From Protaetiibacter sp. (GTDB lineage: Bacteria; Actinomycetota; Actinomycetes; Actinomycetales; Microbacteriaceae), in the NCBI GenBank assembly GCA_030150265.1, contig JASLGG010000049.1:1-54894 (forward strand): 54,894 bases of DNA, written 5' to 3'. Position 1 is the first letter of the stretch, and each line of letters begins with the position of its first letter. Below the pieces are notes generated by a model, which had not been told where the DNA came from, did no database searches, and saw only the letters and a list, made by a program, of their open reading frames with translations. Positions 1 through 9,452 of the stretch are shown in pieces. A program made the position numbers and the translations under genes.

Positions 1-434
1 ATCTAGGCTCGCTGGCGATCTGGGCCGGGGCCGCTTCCCTCTCGCGCCTCGGCGCGATCGAGCTATAGGCGGCGGGCGTGGCGGGTTCCATCGGTTCGGT
101 CAGCATCACGGTCGATGCTGACGCCTCCGACGTCCCCTCCCAGGTAGAGAAGGCCACGTCGGGGCCGCTCGCCAAGATCGGCGCTTCGATGGGTAAGGCG
201 CTCAGCGCCTCCCTCGCCGCCGCGATCGATCCGAAGGCCGCCACCTCGGCGCTGCAGTCCGGCTTCCAGTCCGCGCTCTCCCGGCTCAGCTCCACCGCGC
301 AGTCGGCGCTCGCGCCGGTTACCGCGCTCGGGCAGAACTTCGTGCGCGGCTTCAACGATGCCGCGGCCGCCTCCTCGGATCTGACCGGCAAGATGGGATC
401 TCTCGGCGGCGTGGCCGCCAAGGCCCTCAGTCCG
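1..434. repeat. Left copy of imperfect terminal repeat
   Basis: Matches 54461-54894 over 434 bp. Positions 1-121 and 324-434 are identical to the right copy; 18 substitutions lie between 122 and 323. It holds the leader and first 119 codons of the tape measure gene. The simplest reading is a circularly closing assembly of a circularly permuted or terminally redundant phage, with two alleles in the sampled population. Confidence 0.9.
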
Positions 435-2894
435 GCGATCACCGGCGTCCAGAACTTCATCTCCGGCTTCCGGTCGACCGATGCCGCCCTCTCGTCGTTC
501 ACCGGCAAGATGGGCGCGGTCGGCGGCGTCGCGCGCACCGCATGGAACGTCGCAAGCTCCGCCGCGGCCGCGTTCGCTCCGGCTGCGCAGAAGGCCCTCT
601 CCGCCGTCTCGTCGGCGGCGTCGGCGACGTGGGAGGCGATCAAGCGCGGCGCGTCCGCCGCCTGGTCGGCGATCGCCTCGGGCATGAAGGGCACGCTCGA
701 GACGGGTGCTCGGCTCGCTGGCACCGCCGTGGCGGCCACCCTCGGCGCGGCGCTGACCAAGGGCTTCGGCCGCCTCGAGGCGATCGACACCGCGCAGGCC
801 AAGCTCGCGGGCCTCGGGATCACCGGCGAGGATCTGTCGAAGACGATGCAGTCGGCGACCAACGCCGTCAAGGGCACCGCCTTCGGCCTCGGCGAGGCGG
901 CGTCGGCCGCGGCGTCGTTCTCCGCTGCGGGCGTGCCGATCGACGGCATGGAGCGGTCGCTGAAGATCCTTGCCTCCACCGCGGCGGTGGCCGGGACCGA
1001 CCTGACCGAGATGGGCACCATCTTCGGCAAGGTCGCCGCGACCGGCAAGGTCAACGGCGAGGTGCTGCAGCAGCTCGCCGAGCGCGGCGTGCCCGCCCTC
1101 TCACTTCTCGCCGACCAGATGGGCGTGACGGCCGAGGAAGCCTCCAAGATGGTTTCCTCCGGCAAGGTCGACTTCGAGACGTTCCAGGCGGCGATGGAGG
1201 CGGGCCTCGGCCCCGCGGCCGCGGCAATGGGTCAGTCCTTCTCTGGCATGCTGTCGAACGTCGGCGCGGCGCTCGGTCGCATGGGCGCGGCCGCGCAGAA
1301 GCCGATCTTCGAATCTCTGAAGACGCTGTTCCCGGCGCTGATCTCGCTGCTCGACCAGTTCACCGCTGCCGTCACGCCGGTGGCGACGGTGATCGGCGAC
1401 CTGCTCGCGCCGGGCGTCCAGAAGCTCGCCGACGCGCTCTCCGGCATCAGCTTCGACGTGACGTCCGAGGGCGCGTCCAGCTTCGTCTCCGCGCTCGGCC
1501 CGCTGCTGCCGGTGATCGGCGCGCTCCTCGGCGCGATGGGGCCGCTGCTGACCAACCTCCCGGTCATCGGTGGACTCTTCTCGTCGCTGACCGGACCCGT
1601 CGGCCTCTTCGCGGGCGCGCTCGTGGCCCTCACCGCGTTCGATCCGTCGACGCTCATGGCGGGATTCGACTCGCTCGCTCAGTCGCTGCCGGGGATCTTC
1701 ACCTCGATCGTCAACCAGGCGGCCACGCTCATCCCGGCGATGGTCGAGCGGATCGCGACGAACCTGCCGATCTTCATCACCGGCATCCTGAACCTCTTCC
1801 TGGCGCTCATCCCCGCGCTGACGGCCGCAATCCCGATGATCGTCCAGACCTTCGCGACGCTCATCCCGACGCTCGTGACGACGCTGCTCGGCGCGATCCC
1901 AACCATCCTCACCGCCGCGCTGCAGCTCTTCCAGGGCATCATCACTGCGATCATTACCGTGCTCCCGCAGATCGTCGCCTCGCTCGTGGCGATGCTGCCG
2001 CAGCTCGCGACGGCGATCATCACCGCGCTGCCGCTCATCATTCAGGCCGCGCTCGACCTCTTCATGGGCGTCGTCAACGGCCTGGTCGAGGCCACCCCGA
2101 TCATCATCGACGCGGTGCTGACGCTCCTCCCGCAGCTCATCGAGACGCTGCTCGGGATGCTGCCTACGATCATCGACTCGGCGCTGCAGCTCTTCCTCGG
2201 CGTCGTGACCGGCCTGCTCACCGCAATCCCTCAGATCCTGACGGCGCTGCTCAATATGCTGCCGCAGCTCATCTCGACGCTGCTCGGGATGATCCCGACC
2301 CTGATCCAGGGCGCGGTGCAGCTCTTCACCGGCATCGTGCAGGCGCTGCCGATCATCATCCCGAAGCTGATCGACGCGCTGATCAAGCTCGGGCCGACGA
2401 TGGTGCAGACGCTGATCGGCCTCATCCCGATTCTCCTGCAGGCCGGTGTCGATCTAATCGGTGGCCTCGTCTCCGGCCTCTGGGAAGCCGCCGGATCGGT
2501 CGGCTCCGCGCTGCTGAAGATCGCGCAGGATGCGGTCGGCGACTTCCTGTCGTTCCTCGGCATCCACTCGCCCTCACGCCTCATGGCCGGGTACGGCGCG
2601 AACATGGGCCAGGGCCTCGCCAACGGTATCCGCGGCACCCTCGGCCTCGTCACCGGGGCGATGGACGACCTCTCCTCGGCGGCGGTGGCCACGCTGCCGC
2701 CGGTGGTCAACGGCTCGATCAACGCGCAGGGCACGTCTCTCGCATCCGGCTCCGGCTCGGGTGCCTCGTCGACGTCGACCGATAATAGTCGTACGACCGT
2801 GATCGCCGAGGGCGCGATCCAGGTCAAGGGCGAGGACTCCCGTAAGGTGGCCCTCGAAACGCTGGACGCGATCGCAGAGGAGGCGAGTCTCTGA
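78..2894 (+). CDS. Tape measure protein
   Basis: 938 aa. Tape measure proteins set tail length and help DNA entry. The N-terminal third is Ala/Ser-rich; about residues 225-430 resemble the conserved tape-measure core (motifs such as AAGVPIDG and ERGVPALS). A long hydrophobic stretch (about 480-830) is built of repeated LLPQLI..LLGMLPTII-like units, typical of phage tape measures; the tail end has GIHSPSRLM, common in this family. Start is GTG at 78; a TATAGG hexamer at 64-69 lies 8 nt upstream, so a leaderless start is possible. It follows the frameshifted tail chaperones when the contig is closed. Stop overlaps the next start (TGATG). Confidence 0.93.
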   Translation: MAGSIGSVSITVDADASDVPSQVEKATSGPLAKIGASMGKALSASLAAAIDPKAATSALQSGFQSALSRLSSTAQSALAPVTALGQNFVRGFNDAAAASSDLTGKMGSLGGVAAKALSPAITGVQNFISGFRSTDAALSSFTGKMGAVGGVARTAWNVASSAAAAFAPAAQKALSAVSSAASATWEAIKRGASAAWSAIASGMKGTLETGARLAGTAVAATLGAALTKGFGRLEAIDTAQAKLAGLGITGEDLSKTMQSATNAVKGTAFGLGEAASAAASFSAAGVPIDGMERSLKILASTAAVAGTDLTEMGTIFGKVAATGKVNGEVLQQLAERGVPALSLLADQMGVTAEEASKMVSSGKVDFETFQAAMEAGLGPAAAAMGQSFSGMLSNVGAALGRMGAAAQKPIFESLKTLFPALISLLDQFTAAVTPVATVIGDLLAPGVQKLADALSGISFDVTSEGASSFVSALGPLLPVIGALLGAMGPLLTNLPVIGGLFSSLTGPVGLFAGALVALTAFDPSTLMAGFDSLAQSLPGIFTSIVNQAATLIPAMVERIATNLPIFITGILNLFLALIPALTAAIPMIVQTFATLIPTLVTTLLGAIPTILTAALQLFQGIITAIITVLPQIVASLVAMLPQLATAIITALPLIIQAALDLFMGVVNGLVEATPIIIDAVLTLLPQLIETLLGMLPTIIDSALQLFLGVVTGLLTAIPQILTALLNMLPQLISTLLGMIPTLIQGAVQLFTGIVQALPIIIPKLIDALIKLGPTMVQTLIGLIPILLQAGVDLIGGLVSGLWEAAGSVGSALLKIAQDAVGDFLSFLGIHSPSRLMAGYGANMGQGLANGIRGTLGLVTGAMDDLSSAAVATLPPVVNGSINAQGTSLASGSGSGASSTSTDNSRTTVIAEGAIQVKGEDSRKVALETLDAIAEEASL

Positions 2895-4192
2895 TGGCCT
2901 ATGAAGGGTGGTTCCGCTTCGGCGGTAACGAGGTGATCAACAACGAGCGCGCGCGCGGTATCGCCTCCACTGCGGCGTGCCCGATGTTCTGGCTCAAGGG
3001 GCCGCGCTGCACGACGCTGCAGGCCGCGCTCGGCGATCTGCCGTACACCGCCGACAACCTCCCCGACGCGCCGTGGTACGACCTCTCGATGCCCGACGTC
3101 TCCGGTCGCTTCTATGGGGTCTTCGCGCTCAGCGTCGCGGGCCTGAACGACTCGACTCGCTCGGCGTCCGTCACCGAGGGCATCGACGACGGGGCCGTGG
3201 TCGGCCGCACGCGCAAGGGTTCGCGCCAGGTGCGTGTCCGGGCGATCCTGCTCGCGCGAGGCCGCGACGCGCTCGACTACGGCGTCGCATGGCTGAACGC
3301 CTCTCTCGACCCGGATGCCTGCGGCCAGCATGGCACCGGCTGCGGTTCGACGGATCTCGAGTTCCTCACCGACTGCCCGCCTGCGCGCGAGGAGTGCGAG
3401 ACGCCCGAGGCGTACGCGGCGCGCGTCGACGGGTATCGCCGCTTCCTGCACGGCGTCACCGTGACCTCCGGCCCGCTCGAGCGCGAGCTGATGAACAAGG
3501 GCGAGTTCTGGGGCCAGATCTTCGAGTGGACCTACACTGCCGGGCGGCCGTGGGTCTACTCCGCAACGCGTGAGGTCGACCTTCCCGTCACCCCCACCGT
3601 CGTCATCCAGGACACCCCGTACAACCTGGTTCCCTACCCGTCCGCCGAGTTGGCTGGCGCGAACGTCGACGCCGCCACCAACTTCTCCGCCAACCCGTCG
3701 GTCGAGGCGAACGCGACCGGCTGGACCTCTGGCGCGGAAGGCGGCATCACCGCGGCGATGCTCGCCGCTGGGCGCGTCACCGGAGAGCTGCAGGCGGTCG
3801 GCGCTGCCTCCTATCGCGTCGTCTTCACCGCCACCGGGGCGGGCGTGAGCGGCACTTTCTACGCACAGCAGGAGGTCAACATCTCCGCCCGCCCCAGTGG
3901 CTCTCGCGTCTCGATCAACCTCTGGGCAGCCGAGCTGCTCATGGCGGGCGTTCCGGTGCGAAGCGACATCGTCGTGCGCGCCTTCTGGCGCGCGACGGCT
4001 GGCGGCGCTGTCCTGCGCAGCGACAACCTCGGAACCATCCCCGTCAACGGCGGCGCTCTCTCGGCGAAGAGCCTTGTCCCTCCCCCCGGAGCGAACTTCG
4101 TTCTCGTGCGCGCGGAGGCGTTCCTCTCGTCCTGGCCCGCGGGCACCGTCGTCCGCCTCTACTCCGACGCGCTCGCCGTCACGGTGCCGTAA
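2894..4192 (+). CDS. Minor tail protein (distal-tail-like N-terminus, carbohydrate-binding-like C-terminus)
   Basis: 432 aa. Position directly after the tape measure is that of the distal tail protein, which joins tail tube to tip. Residues 1-230 fit such a base (YEGWFRFGG, then GVTVTSGPLERE and FEWTYTAGRPW); this part has several Cys. From about 250 on, the NFSANPSVEANATGW motif and beta-rich sequence resemble carbohydrate-binding modules fused to actinophage tail proteins. Start ATG overlaps the tape measure stop. A role at the tail tip and in wall binding is inferred from order and domain style. Confidence 0.75.
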   Translation: MAYEGWFRFGGNEVINNERARGIASTAACPMFWLKGPRCTTLQAALGDLPYTADNLPDAPWYDLSMPDVSGRFYGVFALSVAGLNDSTRSASVTEGIDDGAVVGRTRKGSRQVRVRAILLARGRDALDYGVAWLNASLDPDACGQHGTGCGSTDLEFLTDCPPAREECETPEAYAARVDGYRRFLHGVTVTSGPLERELMNKGEFWGQIFEWTYTAGRPWVYSATREVDLPVTPTVVIQDTPYNLVPYPSAELAGANVDAATNFSANPSVEANATGWTSGAEGGITAAMLAAGRVTGELQAVGAASYRVVFTATGAGVSGTFYAQQEVNISARPSGSRVSINLWAAELLMAGVPVRSDIVVRAFWRATAGGAVLRSDNLGTIPVNGGALSAKSLVPPPGANFVLVRAEAFLSSWPAGTVVRLYSDALAVTVP

Positions 4193-4205
4193 GGAGGGCT
4201 GACCG

Positions 4206-6392
4206 GTGGCTTACGACTTCTCAATCTCCGCGCCCTACTCGGGCCGCCCTGCGTTCAACCTGTATCTGTACGTTCGGCGCAACCAGACCGACCAGGCCAA
4301 CAACCGATCCTCCTACGTCTGGGAGCTGTACGCTCGCAACCCCTCTGGCTCCGGCTCCACCTATGCACTCGACTGCTTCCCCTGGAGCGTCTCCCTTGGT
4401 GGGTCGAATTGGAGTGGGTGCCATAACCTTGATTTCCGCGGCGGACCTAGCGCCATCCTGCTCGGCTCGTCCGGGACTGGTTGGTTCGGGCACAACCCGG
4501 ACGGCTACCTGGATATCTTCGTCGACTGCTGGCACGGCCCCGCATCGATCTTCGGAACCGCCGATCCTGCAGGCGCGTGGTTCCAGACTGACCGGATCCC
4601 GAAGGCGCCTGGTGCGCCGAATAGCATTTCCGTCGATCAGGCCACAACAACCTCGCTTCGATACACCTATTCGATGACCACTGACGGCGGTGCTCCGGTC
4701 CTCGAGTGGCAGGGGCAGGCCGACGAGGATCCAGCCTTCGGGTCGCCGATCTCGATTTCCGCAAATGGCGTCTCGACCTTCACTGGCCTCACCCCCGGAA
4801 CCAGGTACTACTTCCGCTCTCGCGGGCGTAATGCCGTTGGATGGGGTGCCTGGTCCCCGGCCGTAGGTGATGGCGTAGATCAGGGCGTGACGTTGCCCGC
4901 CGTCCCGCCCGGTATGACGGTCACCCCATCCTTCTCCGGCACGAGCACCACCGTCACGCTCTCGCCGCCCTCTGGCGTCTCCTCGGTGACCTCGTACCGC
5001 GTCGAGCGCCGTCCCATCGGCGGCGCGGCCACGGTCTACGACACCCCGACCTCGCCCCTGGTCGTCTCCCCGCTCACTCCGGGCGACGTCTTCGAGTGGC
5101 GCGCTTCCGCGTTCATCGGCTCCTACCAGACGCCGTGGACCGACTGGGTTACCGTCCAGCAGCCGAATCCGAACACCAACCCCGGCGACTACTTCGACGG
5201 CTCAACGCCCGACAAGACCGATATCGACTACCAGTGGAACGGCGCGATCAACAACTCGACTTCGCGCGCCGTCGCCAAGGCTCCGGCCGGGTGGCGCACC
5301 TTCGCCGACGGCTCCGACACCTCGGGCGGCGACGGCGTCGTCATCCGAGCCACGGGTGGGCGTAGCGGGTCGTTCGGCGCGCGCGTCACCTTCTTCACCG
5401 ACACCGTCGCTGCGGGCTTCCGCGCGGGCACTGCGCTCGAGACTCCCGGCGTGCAGGAGGTCGCCGAGGGCGGCGTCTACTGGGGTTCGATCTATGTCGC
5501 GCCTTCGCGCTCGCAGCGCATGGCTGCGGAGATCATCTGGCTGGATGCCGCCTTCGCTCCGATCGGCGCTTCGGCCGTCGGCGTGGCCGAGGTCGTCCCT
5601 GCCAACCCCACGCAGATGGTTCGCCTGACCGTGCAGGGAACCGCTCCTCTCGGCGCGGTCTATGGCGCGACGGGCTGGGTCGACGTCGCGGGCACCGGCT
5701 GGTCGGTCTGGCTCGGCGGTCAGAGCGTCATGATGGACGATGCGATGCTCTCCATCGGCACGCTGTACGACTGGTTCTCCGGCAGCACCCCGGACACCGC
5801 CGCGTGGGTGTACTCCTGGCTCGGTGCGGAGAACGCCTCCGTCTCTATGGCCGTCGCCCAGAGTTCGGACGCGATCGACCCGCTCGCGGACCCCGACTGC
5901 CCTCCGATTCCTGTCCCTCCGCAGCCACCGGCGATCGCCGACGACTGCATCGAGGAGGTCGGCTCCTGGCGGCGCTACTGGGCGATCATTCCGCAGGAGG
6001 AGGTCAGCGACTGGCTGGACCTCGTCGCGACCATGACGCTCACCACCGGCGCTCTCCCGGCTCGTCAGGTGCGCATCCGGGTCTACCGGAATCCGGACGG
6101 GCTGGACCCGAGCGTCTTCCCGGCGGACGCCTGGGAGGCTGAGCAGATCGTGTCCTTCATCCCGGCGTCGACGGTGCTTACGCTCGACGGCGTGGCGCAG
6201 CGCGTCTGGGCCGAGGTCGCGGGCGGCGATGCGATCAGCGCCGATCGCCTCCTCTACGGCACCGGCGGCGGCCCGGCCTCGTGGCCGGTGCTCTCCTGCG
6301 GTACTGCGTACCTGATCAGCTTCGACGTGCCGCTCGACGCCCCGGAGGGCAACCTCTCCGTCGACGTGGCCCTGACCACGAGGATGCTGTAA
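4206..6392 (+). CDS. Minor tail protein with fibronectin type III domains
   Basis: 728 aa. About residues 140-225 match a fibronectin type III domain (SLRYTYSMTTDGG.. GLTPGTRYYFRSRGRNAVGWG..WSP); a second one follows at about 235-320. After that the motif YFDGSTPD...Y.W.GA.N.S.S occurs twice (about 335-355 and 520-545), so the C-terminal half contains a repeated carbohydrate-binding-like unit. Likely part of the tail tip or fibre. GTG start 13 nt after the previous stop, with AAGGAGG upstream. Its stop TAA overlaps the next ATG. Confidence 0.75.
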   Translation: MAYDFSISAPYSGRPAFNLYLYVRRNQTDQANNRSSYVWELYARNPSGSGSTYALDCFPWSVSLGGSNWSGCHNLDFRGGPSAILLGSSGTGWFGHNPDGYLDIFVDCWHGPASIFGTADPAGAWFQTDRIPKAPGAPNSISVDQATTTSLRYTYSMTTDGGAPVLEWQGQADEDPAFGSPISISANGVSTFTGLTPGTRYYFRSRGRNAVGWGAWSPAVGDGVDQGVTLPAVPPGMTVTPSFSGTSTTVTLSPPSGVSSVTSYRVERRPIGGAATVYDTPTSPLVVSPLTPGDVFEWRASAFIGSYQTPWTDWVTVQQPNPNTNPGDYFDGSTPDKTDIDYQWNGAINNSTSRAVAKAPAGWRTFADGSDTSGGDGVVIRATGGRSGSFGARVTFFTDTVAAGFRAGTALETPGVQEVAEGGVYWGSIYVAPSRSQRMAAEIIWLDAAFAPIGASAVGVAEVVPANPTQMVRLTVQGTAPLGAVYGATGWVDVAGTGWSVWLGGQSVMMDDAMLSIGTLYDWFSGSTPDTAAWVYSWLGAENASVSMAVAQSSDAIDPLADPDCPPIPVPPQPPAIADDCIEEVGSWRRYWAIIPQEEVSDWLDLVATMTLTTGALPARQVRIRVYRNPDGLDPSVFPADAWEAEQIVSFIPASTVLTLDGVAQRVWAEVAGGDAISADRLLYGTGGGPASWPVLSCGTAYLISFDVPLDAPEGNLSVDVALTTRML

Positions 6393-7624
6393 TGGCGACC
6401 CCTGGGTTCTCCGGTGAGGAGTGCATCTCTCTGCACCGCGTCATGATCCATGATCGCGGCGGCGTGCGTCGCCTCGATCAGCTCGTCGACGTCGCCGAAG
6501 TCGAGTACACGCGCGAGCGCGACGAGGTCACCGGCGCGCGCGTGGTCGTCTCGGGTCGCTCGTGCATCGGCCAGCGATCCTTCCTGCTGCAGATCGCCGC
6601 CATGCGCCACGAGATCGTGATCTATCGCGGCTCGGAGCGCGTCTGGGAGGGTCCGATCCTCGAGGTGCGGTGGTTCCGTAACCGCGTCGAGCTGGTCGCC
6701 CACGACGTCATCGAGTACCTCGACGCAACGCCTCTGTCGAAGGACTGGCCGAACTCCGAGGGCGGCGGGCAGGTCTACATGACCGAGCGCATCCGGGATA
6801 TCCTCACCTACGAGCTGCAGACGCCGTACTCCGCCGACGTCGGCTCGGCGGGCATCCCGGACGTCATCACCATGCCGCGCTGGGAGAACTTCGGCTCCGG
6901 CACGTGGCCTCTCGAGGTCTGGGGTCCGCCGATCAACGTGCTCCCGCATCTGGATGTGCGAGCCTCGACGGGTCCACAGGGTATCCTCACGCGCTCGTCG
7001 ACGCTCGCCTTCGAGATGATGGCAGGCGAGCATCTGCGCAACCTCGCCGAGGGTGGCCTCGACTTCACCGCCGTCGGTCGGCGCATCCTCATCTGGGACT
7101 CGGCGACGTCGATCGGTCGCACGCGCCAGCTCACTGACGCCGACTTCTATGGCGAGCTGGTCGTCATCGCTTCGGGCACGGAGCACGCCTCGGTCGCGCA
7201 CATCTCGGCGCAGCGAGAAGAGCCGGACCCCGACGACCCGACTCCTCCGCCGCCGTCTGTCGGCAACGCTGGCGCTCCCGACCCCTTCTATGGGGTGTGG
7301 ACTCGGATCGCCTCTCTCGCGTCCGAGGAGGGCGCGGACACGCCCTCTCAGATGGCGCTCAACTCGCAGGCGCGCCGTCAGCTCGTCGGGCGTAATCCTG
7401 TGCCCACCGAGATCATCGTGCCGCAGGGCGGCGGCCTCCGCCTCTCGCATGACCTGCGCATCAACGAGCTGGTGCCGGGCGTCGTTATGCCGGTGCGCGC
7501 CACGCTGAACCTCCGCCCCGTCTCCCAGGACCAGCGGCTCGACAAGGTGACCGTGAAGGAGGTTCCCGGCGTCGAAACGGTGCAGGTGTCCCTCTCCCCG
7601 GCCGGATCCTTGGAGGCGCTCTGA
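6392..7624 (+). CDS. Minor tail protein, Gp37/tail-associated type
   Basis: 410 aa. N-terminal beta-rich part (IVIYRGSERVWEGPILEVRW) is characteristic of actinophage tail base proteins often called Gp37-like or tail-associated proteins. A Pro-rich linker (PDPDDPTPPPPS) precedes a C-terminal part about arginine-rich loops and PGVVMPVRATL. The start ATG at 6392 overlaps the preceding TAA; a longer in-frame reading exists upstream but lies inside the previous gene. Role in the tail tip is inferred from order. Confidence 0.65.
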   Translation: MATPGFSGEECISLHRVMIHDRGGVRRLDQLVDVAEVEYTRERDEVTGARVVVSGRSCIGQRSFLLQIAAMRHEIVIYRGSERVWEGPILEVRWFRNRVELVAHDVIEYLDATPLSKDWPNSEGGGQVYMTERIRDILTYELQTPYSADVGSAGIPDVITMPRWENFGSGTWPLEVWGPPINVLPHLDVRASTGPQGILTRSSTLAFEMMAGEHLRNLAEGGLDFTAVGRRILIWDSATSIGRTRQLTDADFYGELVVIASGTEHASVAHISAQREEPDPDDPTPPPPSVGNAGAPDPFYGVWTRIASLASEEGADTPSQMALNSQARRQLVGRNPVPTEIIVPQGGGLRLSHDLRINELVPGVVMPVRATLNLRPVSQDQRLDKVTVKEVPGVETVQVSLSPAGSLEAL

Positions 7625-8187
7625 TGGTCGATCGCACGATGCCCGCGCTACTGCGCAGCCTGAAGAATCGAGTGACCGCGCTCGAGCGCCGTCTTGCGCG
7701 CGTCTCTCGCAACCCGACCGCCGGTCAGCTCGCCGATCCCGGCGACGTGAAGGCCACCGCCGCCGCGACCGCTCCCGCGGGGTGGCTCATCATGGCCGGG
7801 CAGAGCCTCCTCCGCGCCGACTATCCCGACCTCTTCGCCGCGATCGGGACGACCTATGGCTCCGTCGATGCGACGCACTTCACGCTGCCCGACGCTCGCG
7901 GTCGTGTGCTCGTCGGGCGGGATGCTTCTCAGGTCGAGTTCGACGTCCTCGGCGAGAAGGCGGGCGCGAAGACGCATACGCTGAGCGTCGCTGAAATGCC
8001 CAGCCATAGCCACGGTGCGCCATCTGGGTATGCGTACGTTACGCAGCCCAGGAATTCCACCGCCGCCGACGGCGGTGGCCTCTATGCGGGTGGACAGCAG
8101 GCGTCTGCAACCCCGACTACGGGGGGTGGCGGCGCGCACAACAACCTCCAGCCGTACATCGTGCTGAACTACATCATCAAGACCTAG
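7624..8187 (+). CDS. Tail collar domain protein
   Basis: 187 aa. A short basic coiled segment (LKNRVTALERRLARV) is followed by a phage tail collar domain: APAGWLIMAGQSLLRADYPDLF, TFTLPDARGRV-type motif (HFTLPDARGRVLVGRD) and the C-terminal HNNLQPYIVLNYIIKT ending that typifies short tail fibres. His pairs (HSHG) near the tip may bind metal. Overlaps the previous stop (TGATG). Likely a receptor-contacting fibre. Confidence 0.8.
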   Translation: MVDRTMPALLRSLKNRVTALERRLARVSRNPTAGQLADPGDVKATAAATAPAGWLIMAGQSLLRADYPDLFAAIGTTYGSVDATHFTLPDARGRVLVGRDASQVEFDVLGEKAGAKTHTLSVAEMPSHSHGAPSGYAYVTQPRNSTAADGGGLYAGGQQASATPTTGGGGAHNNLQPYIVLNYIIKT

Positions 8188-8196
8188 GAGTGGCTC

Positions 8197-8466
8197 ATGC
8201 AGAAGAACGAAATCGCGATCGTGAACTATCGCGACGGCTCCGGCGGGTCGCGCTACGAGGCCAGCGTGAATATGGCGACGGGCATCGTCTCGGTGTCGGT
8301 GCAGACCGTCGAGAACTCGACCTCCTTCTCCATCTCGCGCGCCTCGCTCGGCGACCTGACCGCGTTCCTGTCCGGCGTCCTCGCCGACCTCGGCCCTCTC
8401 CCTGAAGTGGTGCCGGATGCACCCGTCGACGGCGGCCTGGGGACTGGCGATGTCGAGGTGTCGTAG
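8197..8466 (+). CDS. Hypothetical protein between fibre and lysis genes
   Basis: 89 aa, no signal peptide or membrane segment. The sequence is Ser/Val-rich and beta-like, with an acidic tail. AGGAG lies 8 nt before the ATG. Same operon as the tail fibre and lysis genes. Function not recognised. Confidence 0.7.
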   Translation: MQKNEIAIVNYRDGSGGSRYEASVNMATGIVSVSVQTVENSTSFSISRASLGDLTAFLSGVLADLGPLPEVVPDAPVDGGLGTGDVEVS

Positions 8467-8468
8467 CC

Positions 8469-8789
8469 GTGCAGGATCTCGTCAGCGTCCTCGGCCTCGG
8501 CGGGTATGGCCTCGCACTTCTCGCCGCGGTCTACGCGCTGCTGCCGAAGAAGGGTTCGCTCGAAAATCAGATGATCGACCAGCTCCAGGAGTCCGACAAG
8601 GGCAAGGAGGAGCGGATCGGCTCTCTCGAGGGCCGCGTCGACCGTCTCGAAGATCTGCTCATCTGGTATCGGCGTCGCGACGTCGCCTGGGAGCGGTACG
8701 TGTCCATCATCAAGACCGGGGCCGAGCGCGGCGAGATGCCGCCGTGGCCCGACCCGATCGGAATCCTCGCGGAGGTGCGCCATGACTGA
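8469..8789 (+). CDS. Small membrane protein with coiled coil
   Basis: 106 aa, GTG start. One N-terminal hydrophobic segment (LGGYGLALLAAVYALL), then a charged helical region (residues about 35-70, heptad-like LEGRVDRLEDLLIW). This layout is common for accessory lysis or holin-associated proteins. It overlaps the following collagen-like gene by 8 nt. The lysis role is inferred only from position. Confidence 0.7.
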   Translation: MQDLVSVLGLGGYGLALLAAVYALLPKKGSLENQMIDQLQESDKGKEERIGSLEGRVDRLEDLLIWYRRRDVAWERYVSIIKTGAERGEMPPWPDPIGILAEVRHD

Positions 8790-9441
8790 GCGCGAAGAAA
8801 TGTACCAGGCGTTCCTGCGGGATCGGCGGCGGCTCGTCATCGTCTTCTCGCTCGTGCTCGCGATCATCGCGGGCACGCTCGGGACGGGGTGGCTGCTCTC
8901 GGCGATCGGGCGCGACTCGTGGGTCGCTCAGGCGCTGACCTGGCAGGATCGCTATGTCGAGCTGTACGAGGAGTTCACCGCCGCCACCGGTGAGGAGCCG
9001 TCCGCTCCCGAGCCGGGCGACGTCGCCGACCAGGGTCCGCAAGGGGAGCCGGGCGACGTCGGCGCGCCTGGTCCCCCCGGCCCCGTCGGCCCCGCTGGGT
9101 CGGATGCCACCGACGCGCAGGTGCTGCGTGCGCTCACCGAGTTCTGCGCCTCGGGTCGCTGCATCGGTCCCGCCGGTGCGGACTCGACCGTCGCTGGGCC
9201 TCCCGGCCCCGCCGGTCCTGCAGGCCCCGCCGGACCCCAGGGCGAGCAGGGTGCTCCCGGCCCCGCCGGCCCCGCCGGTCCTGCTGGACCCCAAGGTGCA
9301 ACCGGTCCGCAAGGCCCTTCCGGCCCCGTCTGCCCGGAGGGTTATACTGCGCAGACCCGCTGGGTATCCGTCGCCGTCGAACAGAACGGCCCGCCAGAGG
9401 ACGTGCAAACGGTCCTCTGCCTCCCCACCCCCTCCGAATGA
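8782..9441 (+). CDS. Membrane-anchored collagen-like protein
   Basis: 219 aa. A cytosolic start is followed by one transmembrane helix (about 20-45, LVIVFSLVLAIIAGTLG), a short spacer, then Gly-X-Y triplets in two blocks (about 77-96 and 135-190, GPAGPAGPQG type) and a short C-terminal domain with two Cys (VCPEG.., VLCLP). A Cys pair also sits between the blocks (CASGRC). Collagen-like repeats are common in phage fibres, but a membrane-anchored one in the lysis cassette is unusual. It would trimerise outside the membrane. Confidence 0.8.
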   Translation: MTEREEMYQAFLRDRRRLVIVFSLVLAIIAGTLGTGWLLSAIGRDSWVAQALTWQDRYVELYEEFTAATGEEPSAPEPGDVADQGPQGEPGDVGAPGPPGPVGPAGSDATDAQVLRALTEFCASGRCIGPAGADSTVAGPPGPAGPAGPAGPQGEQGAPGPAGPAGPAGPQGATGPQGPSGPVCPEGYTAQTRWVSVAVEQNGPPEDVQTVLCLPTPSE

Positions 9442-9452
9442 AAGGCCCCATC

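Noticed and set aside
542..2785. Long Arg-rich second frame inside the tape measure gene
   Set aside because: Composition dominated by Arg, Asp and Ala with no domain; a third-codon-position shadow of the tape measure.
9180..9330. Tandem short repeats that could be taken for a CRISPR-like array
   Set aside because: They encode Gly-X-Y collagen triplets in frame; there are no unique spacers of equal length.
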